This document shows positions 1 to 5,678 of a stretch of 8,113 bases of DNA, piece after piece (position 1 is the first letter of the stretch; each line of letters begins with the position of its first letter). The notes below the pieces were generated by a model that saw only the letters and a list, made by a program, of their open reading frames with translations, was not told where the DNA came from and ran no database searches. The translations under genes were made by a program, and so were the position numbers. Origin of the DNA: an uncultured Clostridia bacterium (GTDB lineage Bacteria > Bacillota > Clostridia > Oscillospirales > Acutalibacteraceae); assembly GCA_947623765.1 (NCBI GenBank), contig CANQIG010000078.1, positions 1 to 8,113 of the forward strand, written 5' to 3'.

Positions 1-1008
1 GGCCTCTCCGAGGAGACGTTCAGCTATCAGGTCGATTTTTCCGGGAACGACTGGGACTTCACGCGCTTCAACCCGGAGCACTTCCGCCGCGTCGAGCGGG
101 CCATTCAGGAGCTGATGGAGCGCGGGATCGAGGCCGACCTCATCGTCATGCACCCCTACGACCGCTGGGGTTTCTCCTGTATGCCGCGCGAGGCGGACGA
201 TCTCTACTGGAAGTATGTGATCGCGCGCTTTGCGGCGTACCGGAACGTCTGGTGGAGCCTCGCGAACGAGTACGACCTACTGTTCGCGAAGACGCTCGAG
301 GACTGGGAGCACTACGCCGACCTGCTCTGCAAGCTCGACCCGTACAACCATCTGCGCTCGGTGCACAACTGCATGAAGTTCTACGACTACACCCGCCCGT
401 GGGTGACGCACTGCTCGATGCAGCGGCAGGATCTCTACCGCCATGTCGAATACACGGACGAGTACCGCACGCGGTACGGAAAGCCCGTCGTCTGGGACGA
501 GATCGCGTACGAGGGCAACATCGACATGGGCTGGGGGAACATCTCCGGGCAGGAGCTGACGCGGCGCTTCTGGGAGGCGTCGCTGCGCGGCGGGTACGCC
601 GGGCACGGCGAGACGTTCCTCGACCCGGAAAACGACATCCTCTGGTGGAGCCACGGCGGGGAGCTGCACGGCGAGAGCCCGGCGCGCATCCGCTTCCTGC
701 ATCAAATTCTCACGGAGACGCCGGGTTACGGCCTCACGCTCGGGCCGGCTTCGTTCGACGAGACGGTCGGCGTGCCGGACGATGCGGCGTCCGCGATGGG
801 CGGCCTTTGCGGCTATGAGATCCACTACTACGGCTTCCAGCGGCCGTCGTTCCGCGACTTCCGAAAGCCCGAGAACGAGCGGTGGAAGGTCGAGGTCATC
901 GACACGTGGGAGATGACCGTCACGGACGCGGGGGTGCACAGCGGGAAGTTCCGCGTCTCGCTCCCCGGAAAGGAATACATGGCGGTGCGGCTGACGAAGA
1001 TCGCATAA
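1..1008 (+). CDS. DUF4038/DUF5605 glycoside-hydrolase-like protein, 5' end cut by window
   Basis: The frame is open from base 1 to the TAA at 1006-1008, giving 335 residues of the C-terminal part of a larger protein; the true start is outside the window. Visible family landmarks are the FNPEHFRR and LIVMHPYDRWGFS segments, VWWSLANEYDLL (Glu at fragment residue 90) and KPVVWDEIAYEGN (Glu 167). These fit the TIM-barrel of the DUF4038/apiosidase-like group, followed by a C-terminal DUF5605 beta domain (about residues 265-335, from YEIHYYGFQRPSF to the end). Family members normally begin with a DUF5060 beta domain, which would lie upstream. Glu167, in a DE-x-AYEG context, is my candidate nucleophile, and the region around Glu90 may hold the acid/base; both are inferences. 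The substrate cannot be read from sequence; plant or host glycan side chains are plausible. The gene ends at a terminator shared with the convergent gene at 1082-1900. Confidence 0.85.
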   Translation, partial: GLSEETFSYQVDFSGNDWDFTRFNPEHFRRVERAIQELMERGIEADLIVMHPYDRWGFSCMPREADDLYWKYVIARFAAYRNVWWSLANEYDLLFAKTLEDWEHYADLLCKLDPYNHLRSVHNCMKFYDYTRPWVTHCSMQRQDLYRHVEYTDEYRTRYGKPVVWDEIAYEGNIDMGWGNISGQELTRRFWEASLRGGYAGHGETFLDPENDILWWSHGGELHGESPARIRFLHQILTETPGYGLTLGPASFDETVGVPDDAASAMGGLCGYEIHYYGFQRPSFRDFRKPENERWKVEVIDTWEMTVTDAGVHSGKFRVSLPGKEYMAVRLTKIA

Positions 1009-1020
1009 GAATATATTAAG

Positions 1021-1054
1021 AAAAGGGAAGACCGCGCGGGGCCTTCCCTTTTTT
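1021..1054. terminator. Bidirectional intrinsic terminator between convergent genes
   Basis: A perfect 10-bp stem pairs 1021-1030 (AAAAGGGAAG) with 1043-1052 (CTTCCCTTTT). The 12-nt loop contains the palindrome CCGCGCGG. A T-run to 1054 serves the plus-strand gene ending at 1008, and the A-run at 1021-1024 gives U residues for the minus-strand gene ending at 1082. Confidence 0.85.
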
Positions 1055-1081
1055 CATTTGAAAAATGTTTAGCCAGCGGCA

Positions 1082-1900
1082 TTACCGGCAGTCCACCCAG
1101 CGGTACCCGCCGCCGGAGGAGAGAAACACGACGGGGACGCGGCCCTGCAGCGCTTCCCGGACCCAGTCGGCGTAGACCTCCATGCCGGGCTCCTCCCAGC
1201 TGAAATGGCCGGGCGTGACGAGCGCGCGCTTTTTGCCGAGCGCGAGCGCGTCCCGGACGTACGCGACGACCGTCCAGTCGACGGTCTCGCCGGTGAGGAT
1301 CACCTGCACGTCCCATTTTTCGACGAGCTGCAGCAGCGTGCGGTCCAGCGGGCCGCCGGAGAAGTGGAACAGGAACGCGACGCGCTCGACCTCCATCGCG
1401 GGGTCGCCGACCATGCGGAGCCCGTCGATGTGCGCCGCGCGGCAGTACCGCTCGGCGATCTCGCCCACGGTGGCAGCGGGAAAGTGAAAGTACCCGGCGG
1501 GGAGGTCCGGGTTTTCGACGCGGTACGGCTCCCACCCGAGCGCCTTCGTCACGCCGCCGAAGACGCCGTCCGGCACGTCGCTGTGCAGGTGGTCGTGGTT
1601 GCGGTAGACCGTGATGCCGGTCTCCGCGATGAGCGCGGCCTTCTCCCGGTAGACCGGGCTGTCGGTGAGCCAGTCGGTTTGGTCCATGCCGTCGTAGAAC
1701 GTCGGCTCGTGGCAGAGGAGCAGGTTGCAGTGCCGCTTCGTCGCCTCGCGGAGGACCTCGACGCTCGGGGAGCAGGTGACGGCGACGCCCGTGCATTCGC
1801 GCGACGCGTCCCCGGCGATCACGCCGTCGCAGGTCGGCGAACCCTGCGTGAACCGGGTGTGCCGGGCTTCCAAAACCGTAAGGATCTCCTGGATCTTCAT
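1082..1900 (-). CDS. Nif3-like dinuclear metal centre protein
   Basis: This 272-residue protein belongs to the Nif3/YbgI/YqfO superfamily, whose members form toroidal hexamers with a two-metal site. Their biochemical role is still unsettled, and no substrate can be assigned here. Family features seen: CDG-x-IAGD near residues 24-31, NLLLCHEPTFYDG (His64), VYRNHDHLHSDVPDG (His102, Asp103, His104) and TPGHFSWEEPG (His232, Glu236). The His-x3-Glu pair and Asp103 match the metal ligands known from E. coli YbgI. The usual His-His pair is Cys63-His64 here, so one classical ligand is replaced. The length is in the range of short Nif3 proteins that lack the inserted PII-like domain. The ATG at 1900 is preceded by an AGAGAGGCGG-type ribosome binding site. 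The gene stands alone, transcribed leftward from a consensus promoter at 2001-2030 through a leader of about 95 nt. Confidence 0.88.
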   Translation of the reverse strand: MKIQEILTVLEARHTRFTQGSPTCDGVIAGDASRECTGVAVTCSPSVEVLREATKRHCNLLLCHEPTFYDGMDQTDWLTDSPVYREKAALIAETGITVYRNHDHLHSDVPDGVFGGVTKALGWEPYRVENPDLPAGYFHFPAATVGEIAERYCRAAHIDGLRMVGDPAMEVERVAFLFHFSGGPLDRTLLQLVEKWDVQVILTGETVDWTVVAYVRDALALGKKRALVTPGHFSWEEPGMEVYADWVREALQGRVPVVFLSSGGGYRWVDCR

Positions 1901-1960
1901 ATTCGTTTCCGCCTCTCTGTATGGGTCCTTGTATTTTTTTCGCTGCTTTTCGTTCGGGCG

Positions 1961-1989
1961 GGCGGCGCGTTCTGGGAGGGAGCGCCGCC
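1961..1989 (-). other. GC-rich hairpin at the 5' end of the Nif3-like mRNA leader
   Basis: A perfect 8-bp stem pairs 1961-1968 (GGCGGCGC on plus) with 1982-1989 (GCGCCGCC) around a 13-nt loop. In the minus-strand transcript it starts about 5 nt after the predicted start site. No U-run follows, so it is not a terminator. A 5' stabilising stem-loop or a protein site is possible; a role is inference. Confidence 0.5.
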
Positions 1990-2000
1990 GCTTTGTGCTT

Positions 2001-2030
2001 ATTATAAACGCGGCGGCGGGCGGCTGTCAA
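2001..2030 (-). promoter_or_regulatory. Consensus sigma-A promoter for the Nif3-like gene
   Basis: On the minus strand, TTGACA (2030-2025) and TATAAT (2006-2001) both match consensus exactly, with an 18-bp spacer. Transcription should start near 1994, leaving a leader of about 95 nt before the ATG at 1900. It is the best promoter in the window and suggests strong or basal expression. Confidence 0.85.
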
Positions 2031-2110
2031 CCGGAAACGGAGTTCGCGCGGGGAACCGGCCCTTTCCGGGCGTGCGCGAGGATGCTGGCCCTGACTTTTT
2101 TTGGAAGCTC

Positions 2111-2139
2111 TTCCATTTTGGGCAGGAATACGCTATAAT
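2111..2139 (+). promoter_or_regulatory. Probable promoter of the acetylesterase-deacylase unit
   Basis: TATAAT at 2134-2139 is a perfect -10. The best-placed -35 is weak (TTCCAT, 2111-2116, 17-bp spacer). A small inverted repeat, GGAAG-ct-CTTCC (2103-2114), overlaps the -35, so activator dependence or an operator is possible. Predicted start is near 2146, giving a leader of about 80 nt that contains the palindrome CCCCGCGGGG (2161-2170). The rest of the 1901-2228 gap is explained by this leader, the opposite promoter and its leader. Confidence 0.65.
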
Positions 2140-2228
2140 ACCTTTAGAAGATACGGGGAGCCCCGCGGGGGACGGGAAAAACCTCCCGCCGGGCGGCGAA
2201 GACGAGAGGAACGGAAGGAGAAGCGCGT

Positions 2229-3797
2229 ATGTTGAAGACTGCGATCTTGTTTCAGGATCACATGGTGCTGCAAAGGGGAAAATGCGTGCCCGTCTGGGGA
2301 AGCGCAGCGGCGGGCGAGACTGTCACCGTGACGGTGCAGGGGCAGACCGCCTCGGCGAAGGCCGGCGCGGACGGGAGCTGGACGGTGCTTCTGGGACCGC
2401 TCGAAGCGTCCTTTGCGGAGACGGTGACGGTCTCGGCGGGGGCGGAGACGCTGACGTTCACCGACGTCGCGGTGGGCGAGGTGTGGCTCGCGGGCGGACA
2501 GTCCAACATGGAGTTCCATATGCGGTACGACGCGGACATGGCCGAGGAAAAGCCGCGCTGCACGGATGGGGACCTCAGGTTCTTCGACTACCCGGAGGTG
2601 TCGTATGTCGGGCAGATCAAGGAGGCGGATTACGGGAAGGAATACGGCTTCTGGCGCAAATGCGCGCCGGAGCAGCTGGAGCGCTTTTCCGCGGTGGGCT
2701 ACTATTTTGCGAAGGACCTTCGGCGGGCGCTCGAAGTCCCGGTGGGGATCGTCGGGTGCAACTGGGGCGGTACGCCCGCGTGCGCGTGGATGGACCGGGA
2801 AGCGGTCGCGCGCGGCGGCGGGCAGGCGTTTCTGGACGAATACGAGGCGGCGGTCCGGGACCTCGACCTCGAAGCATACGAGAAGAATTTCCGGGCGAAC
2901 CCGGCGAACTGGAAGACCGACCAGCTCGGCGACGTTTTCGGAGACCTGATGATGTTCGGCGCGACGATGGAGGAGTTCGCCCAAAAGCTCGCGGAGGCGG
3001 GCGTCGACCTCTCGACCGTCGCGAACTATGGCCCGCAGATCGGCCCGAAGTATGAGCGGCGGCCCGGCGGGCTCTACGAAGCCATGCTCCGGCCGGTCGC
3101 GCCCTACGGCATTCGGGGCGTGATCTGGTATCAGGGGGAGACGGACGGCGACACGCACCCCGAGCTCTACGCGACGGTGTTCCCCGAGATGATCCGCTGC
3201 TGGCGGGCGCTTTGGGGCGAGCCACTGCCTTTCCTGTTCGTGCAGATCGCGCCGCTCGACCGCTGGATGGAGTGCGTGGGGACGCCCTACGCGGTCATCC
3301 GCAGGGCGCAGCAGCACACGGCGGACACCGTGGAGCACACGGGCATGGCGGTCATCACCGACGTGGGGATGGAGCACGACATCCACCCGAAGAAGAAGCA
3401 GCCGGTTGGGCACCGGCTGGCGCTGCAGGCGCTGCGGAGGGTATACGGGCGGGAAGACGTGCTCTGCGAAGCGCCGACGCTCACGTCGTGCGAGGCGCGC
3501 GACGGCGCGCTCATCCTCACCTTCGCGAACGCGGGCGACGGGCTGCACCTTGCGGCAAACGCGCCCTACGGGCAGGAGATCGGCGCGGACCGGCTCGGCG
3601 GCGTCCGCGTGACGCAGGACGGGACGGAGTTCACGGAGCGGGACTTCACGGCGCGCGCCGAGGGCGACACGGTCGTCCTCATGAACGAAAAACTGCGGGC
3701 GGGCGCGAAGACGCACGTCTCCCTCGCGGGGACGGGGTGGTACCTCGTGAACCTGTACAACAGCGCGGATATTCCCGCCCGGCCGGCGGAACTTTGA
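2229..3797 (+). CDS. Sialate O-acetylesterase family protein (SGNH-type hydrolase)
   Basis: This 522-residue protein starts exactly where the family domain normally starts (ATG, ILFQDHMVLQRGK-x-VPVWG), with the ribosome binding site GGAAGGAG 8 nt upstream. An N-terminal beta/Ig-like region (about 1-80) leads to the catalytic domain. The nucleophile block is GGQSNMEF (Ser92). GVIWYQGETD (about residues 298-306) follows, and DIHPKKKQPVGHRLA carries the probable catalytic His386. C-terminal beta segments (about 420-522) close the protein. The family removes O-acetyl groups from sialic acids, and relatives act on acetylated xylan or other sugars, so the substrate is uncertain. No signal peptide or membrane segment is visible, so it is predicted cytoplasmic, acting on imported sugars. 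Its stop lies 12 nt before the YbaK-like gene, indicating one transcript. No nan catabolic genes lie within the window. Confidence 0.92.
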   Translation: MLKTAILFQDHMVLQRGKCVPVWGSAAAGETVTVTVQGQTASAKAGADGSWTVLLGPLEASFAETVTVSAGAETLTFTDVAVGEVWLAGGQSNMEFHMRYDADMAEEKPRCTDGDLRFFDYPEVSYVGQIKEADYGKEYGFWRKCAPEQLERFSAVGYYFAKDLRRALEVPVGIVGCNWGGTPACAWMDREAVARGGGQAFLDEYEAAVRDLDLEAYEKNFRANPANWKTDQLGDVFGDLMMFGATMEEFAQKLAEAGVDLSTVANYGPQIGPKYERRPGGLYEAMLRPVAPYGIRGVIWYQGETDGDTHPELYATVFPEMIRCWRALWGEPLPFLFVQIAPLDRWMECVGTPYAVIRRAQQHTADTVEHTGMAVITDVGMEHDIHPKKKQPVGHRLALQALRRVYGREDVLCEAPTLTSCEARDGALILTFANAGDGLHLAANAPYGQEIGADRLGGVRVTQDGTEFTERDFTARAEGDTVVLMNEKLRAGAKTHVSLAGTGWYLVNLYNSADIPARPAEL

Positions 3798-3809
3798 AAG
3801 GACCAAAAC

Positions 3810-4295
3810 ATGGCGCAAAAGGACAAACAGAACGAAAAGACGAACGTGATGCGGCTTTTGGAGCAGAAAAAGGCCGCGTACACGGCGCATTATTACGGGG
3901 ACACCGGCGCGGTGGGCGGCGAGGAGGCCGCCGCCGCGCTGGGCGTCGACCCCGCGCGGATGTTCAAGACGCTGGTCACCGTCGCGGGGAGCCGGGAGCA
4001 CTACGTGTTCCTCGTGCCGGTGGCGCGGGAGCTCGACCTGAAAAAGGCCGCGAAGGCCGTCGGCGAAAAGAGCATCGAGATGATCCCACAGAAGGCGCTG
4101 CTGCCGCTGACGGGGTACATCCACGGCGGCTGCTCGCCGATCGGGATGAAGAAGCCGTTTCGGACGGTCATCGATCGGTCCGCCGAGGCGTTCGGGACGA
4201 TCCTGTTCAGCGCGGGGAAGATCGGGTACCAGGTGGAGACCTCCCTCGGGGAGCTGCGGAAAGTCATCGATTTCGGGCTCGGGGACATTTGCTGA
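3810..4295 (+). CDS. ybaK: Cys-tRNA(Pro)/Cys-tRNA(Cys) deacylase, YbaK/EbsC type
   Basis: The product is 161 residues, the usual length for bacterial YbaK. It hydrolyses Cys-tRNA(Pro) made in error by prolyl-tRNA synthetase and acts in trans in the cytoplasm, a function known for the family. Landmarks are KTNVMRLLEQKKAAY at residues 10-24, MFKTLV with the conserved catalytic-site lysine Lys53, and GYIHGGCSPIGMKK (102-115), the strongly conserved loop lining the pocket. The ATG at 3810 has an AAAGGA site (3798-3803) directly after the upstream stop codon, so it is translationally close to and probably co-transcribed with the acetylesterase. The functional link between the two is not obvious; YbaK genes are often housekeeping passengers. 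The C-terminus (IDFGLGDIC) is normal, with no sign of truncation. Confidence 0.93.
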   Translation: MAQKDKQNEKTNVMRLLEQKKAAYTAHYYGDTGAVGGEEAAAALGVDPARMFKTLVTVAGSREHYVFLVPVARELDLKKAAKAVGEKSIEMIPQKALLPLTGYIHGGCSPIGMKKPFRTVIDRSAEAFGTILFSAGKIGYQVETSLGELRKVIDFGLGDIC

Positions 4296-4303
4296 GGTGT
4301 AAG

Positions 4304-4326
4304 GGATTCCCGGGGGGGGAAAATCC
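4304..4326 (+). other. Intergenic hairpin with a G8 homopolymer after ybaK
   Basis: GGATTCCC (4304-4311) can pair with GGG and AATCC (to 4326) across a two-base bulge, using part of a run of eight G residues at 4312-4319. No U-run follows, so termination is doubtful. It is the only structure I see between ybaK and the next promoter. The G8 run is prone to slippage and sequencing error. Confidence 0.25.
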
Positions 4327-4363
4327 TCGCTTCGGGATGCGGGTGGAGGTTTTTCACGCGGCC

Positions 4364-4391
4364 TTCCCAGCGGGCCATGCGGTGCTACAAT
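4364..4391 (+). promoter_or_regulatory. Extended -10 promoter for the YcxB-like gene
   Basis: TACAAT at 4386-4391 is preceded by TGC, an extended -10 (TGn). TTCCCA at 4364-4369 (4 of 6 to consensus) lies 16 bp upstream. Transcription should begin near 4398, about 28 nt before the GTG start. The -10 overlaps an in-frame ATG at 4390, which therefore cannot be the start of this transcript's protein. Confidence 0.65.
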
Positions 4392-4425
4392 GTTATCAAT
4401 TCGATTGAATGCGAGGCGATGCAGC

Positions 4426-4947
4426 GTGGAATTCACATTTGACACGAAATACGACGCGAAGGCGCTCACCGCGATGGCGCGGGCGGTGCGCAAAACGGTG
4501 CGAAGGAAGCGGAGCGTGCGCGTGCATATTTTCGGCTGGGCCGTCGCCGCGCTCGGCGTGCTGCTCGGCGCGCATGACGTGCTCTCGGACGGGTTCGGCC
4601 CGCGCGCGGCGGTCACGTGGTTCGCGGCGGCGGTGATCGTCGCGGCGTTCTGTCTGGAGGACCGGCTCAACGGGTACATTGCGCGAAAGCGTATGCTGCC
4701 GCAGGTCCAAAGGGCGAAGGTCACGTTCACCGAGGAGAACTATCGCAGCGAGACCGCGCTCGGCGCGACGGAATTTCACTATGCGGGCATTTTGCGGATC
4801 GCCGAGACGGCGGAGTATTTTATCTTTTTGTTCAGCGCGAGCCACGCGCAGATCTACGACAAGCGCACGCTGTCCGGCGGGACCGCGGAGGCGTTCCGCG
4901 CGTTTTTGCGGGAGAAGACGGGGAAGGACGTCGAGCCGGTGCGGTGA
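4426..4947 (+). CDS. YcxB-like family membrane protein, GTG start
   Basis: From GTG at 4426 the product is 173 residues, beginning (M/V)EFTFDTKYD, which matches the typical N-terminus of YcxB-like proteins. A GAGGCG ribosome binding site lies at about 4413-4418. An ATG 36 nt upstream is open in the same frame, but it overlaps the promoter -10 and the extra residues have no family character. After a short basic segment (VRKTVRRKRSVR) there are two hydrophobic helices (about residues 34-53 and 60-80). A cytosolic C-terminal beta-rich region with the FTEENYRSET and FIFLFSASHAQIYDK segments follows, typical of the family. The function is unknown; these are small inner-membrane proteins. It has its own promoter and is followed closely by the promoter of the next gene. 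Confidence 0.75.
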   Translation: MEFTFDTKYDAKALTAMARAVRKTVRRKRSVRVHIFGWAVAALGVLLGAHDVLSDGFGPRAAVTWFAAAVIVAAFCLEDRLNGYIARKRMLPQVQRAKVTFTEENYRSETALGATEFHYAGILRIAETAEYFIFLFSASHAQIYDKRTLSGGTAEAFRAFLREKTGKDVEPVR

Positions 4948-4954
4948 GAAGCGC

Positions 4955-4984
4955 TGGACAAACCCCGCCGGGATGTGGTACAAT
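4955..4984 (+). promoter_or_regulatory. Promoter of the PNPOx-fold flavoprotein gene
   Basis: TGGACA (4955-4960, 5 of 6 to TTGACA) and TACAAT (4979-4984) are separated by 18 bp, with TGG before the -10 forming a TGn extension. It starts only 8 bp after the upstream stop codon, so the gene has independent transcription. The leader is about 20 nt and contains GGAGG at 5001-5005. Confidence 0.75.
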
Positions 4985-5012
4985 CAGGAAAAACAAGGAT
5001 GGAGGCTTTGCC

Positions 5013-5408
5013 ATGAACAGGATCGTGGAAGAGATCAAAAAGGCGGGGACGTTTTACCTCGCGACGGTCGAGGGGGACCAGCCGCGCGTGCGGCCGTTCG
5101 GCAGCGTGACGGAGTTTGAGGGGCAGGTGTACCTCTGCACCAACAGCACCAAAGAGGTCTACAAGCAGATGATCGCGAACTCGAAGGTCGAGCTCTGCGG
5201 GACGGCCAAGGGCGGCGCGTGGCTGCGCGTTTCCGGCACCGCCGTGCGCGACGACCGCGACGAGGCCCGCGCCGCGATGCTCGCCGACCCCACCGGCTCG
5301 AGCCGCCTCTATAAGCTCGGCGACGGCATCTTCGAGGTGTTCCGTCTGGAAAACCCGGTCTGCACGAAGTGCTCCTTCGGCGGCGCACCGGAGATCATCG
5401 AGCCGTGA
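5013..5408 (+). CDS. Pyridoxamine 5'-phosphate oxidase-fold (FMN split barrel) protein
   Basis: This 131-residue protein has the small PNPOx-like split-barrel layout found in many Clostridia. It starts MNRIVEEIKKAGTFYLATVEG, then QPRVRPFGSVTEF (24-36), YLCTNSTKEVYKQM (40-53), VELCGTAKGGAWLRVSGTAV (59-78) and a C-terminal CTKCSFGG (117-124). Family members bind FMN, F420 or haem at a dimer interface. The RPFG and TNSTKEVYKQM regions occupy the usual phosphate and flavin positions, so flavin binding is likely. A vitamin B6 role is not supported, because the protein is much shorter than true PdxH. The ATG at 5013 has an excellent ribosome binding site (GGATGGAGG). The CxxC near the end might bind metal or be redox-active, which is inference. 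The stop codon abuts the hairpin element at 5412. Confidence 0.88.
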   Translation: MNRIVEEIKKAGTFYLATVEGDQPRVRPFGSVTEFEGQVYLCTNSTKEVYKQMIANSKVELCGTAKGGAWLRVSGTAVRDDRDEARAAMLADPTGSSRLYKLGDGIFEVFRLENPVCTKCSFGGAPEIIEP

Positions 5409-5411
5409 CAC

Positions 5412-5614
5412 CCGTACCTTTTCTGTAGAAAAGGTACGGCCAAAAGACTTTTATGTCGCGCTGGTCGTTCACTCCGCTCACTTCGCCGGTGGGTTTGGGG
5501 AGCGCAGCCCCGCGCCAGAAACTGAGCCCATGGGGTGAATTGGCTTCGGTTCTCGGCGGGCTTGCGTAGGACAAACGTCAAAATCTTTTGGGCGCTTTTC
5601 TTTGAGAAAAGCGC
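5412..5614. repeat. Hairpin-bounded, MITE-like intergenic element
   Basis: The left end is a 12-bp perfect stem with a 4-nt loop (5412-5423 with 5428-5439). The right end is a 10-bp perfect stem with a 3-nt loop (5592-5601 with 5605-5614). Both share the core CTTTTCT-n-AGAAAAG with different outer GC pairs. Just inside each end lies an inverted CCAAAAGA-TTTT motif (5440-5454 and, reversed, about 5578-5591), so the ends mirror each other. The roughly 120-bp middle is GC-rich and I see no convincing gene in it. The hexamer CCGTGA flanks the element at 5403-5408 and 5617-5622, a possible target-site duplication. It could be a miniature transposable element, a repeat of REP type, or a structured RNA. 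No transposase is present. Confidence 0.55.
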
Positions 5615-5632
5615 GACCGTGAACGCGACCTT

Positions 5633-5678
5633 AAAAACCGCTGGCACAGCACCGGGAGACGGTGGGCCAGCGGTTTTT
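5633..5678. terminator. Strong bidirectional terminator with nested stem
   Basis: A perfect 13-bp stem joins 5633-5645 (AAAAACCGCTGGC) to 5666-5678 (GCCAGCGGTTTTT). An inner hairpin, CACCG/CGGTG (5650-5654 with 5660-5664), sits in the loop. The A5/T5 ends provide U-runs on both strands. It serves the plus-strand PNPOx gene and, overlapping its stop codon by one base, the minus-strand GNAT gene. Confidence 0.9.

Noticed and set aside
828..2030. Minus-strand 400-codon frame over the Nif3-like gene
   Set aside because: Out of frame with the recognised Nif3-like product and without domain features.
1205..3055. Plus-strand 616-codon frame across the Nif3-like gene and the esterase start
   Set aside because: Low-complexity Arg/Gly/Ala/Val composition, antisense to one real gene and out of frame with another, and it crosses the divergent promoter region.
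2133..4730. Very long antisense open frame (865 codons) opposite the esterase, ybaK and YcxB-like genes
   Set aside because: It is rich in Arg, Pro, Ala and His with no domain signature, and lies opposite three well-recognised genes. It is an effect of G/C-ending codons.
4617..5012. Upstream extension of the PNPOx frame
   Set aside because: It overlaps the YcxB-like gene out of frame and would bypass the promoter and the strong ribosome binding site at 5001-5005.
5309..5647. Minus-strand 112-codon frame across the hairpin element
   Set aside because: It runs through both hairpins and into the PNPOx gene antisense; no domain or ribosome binding site is evident.
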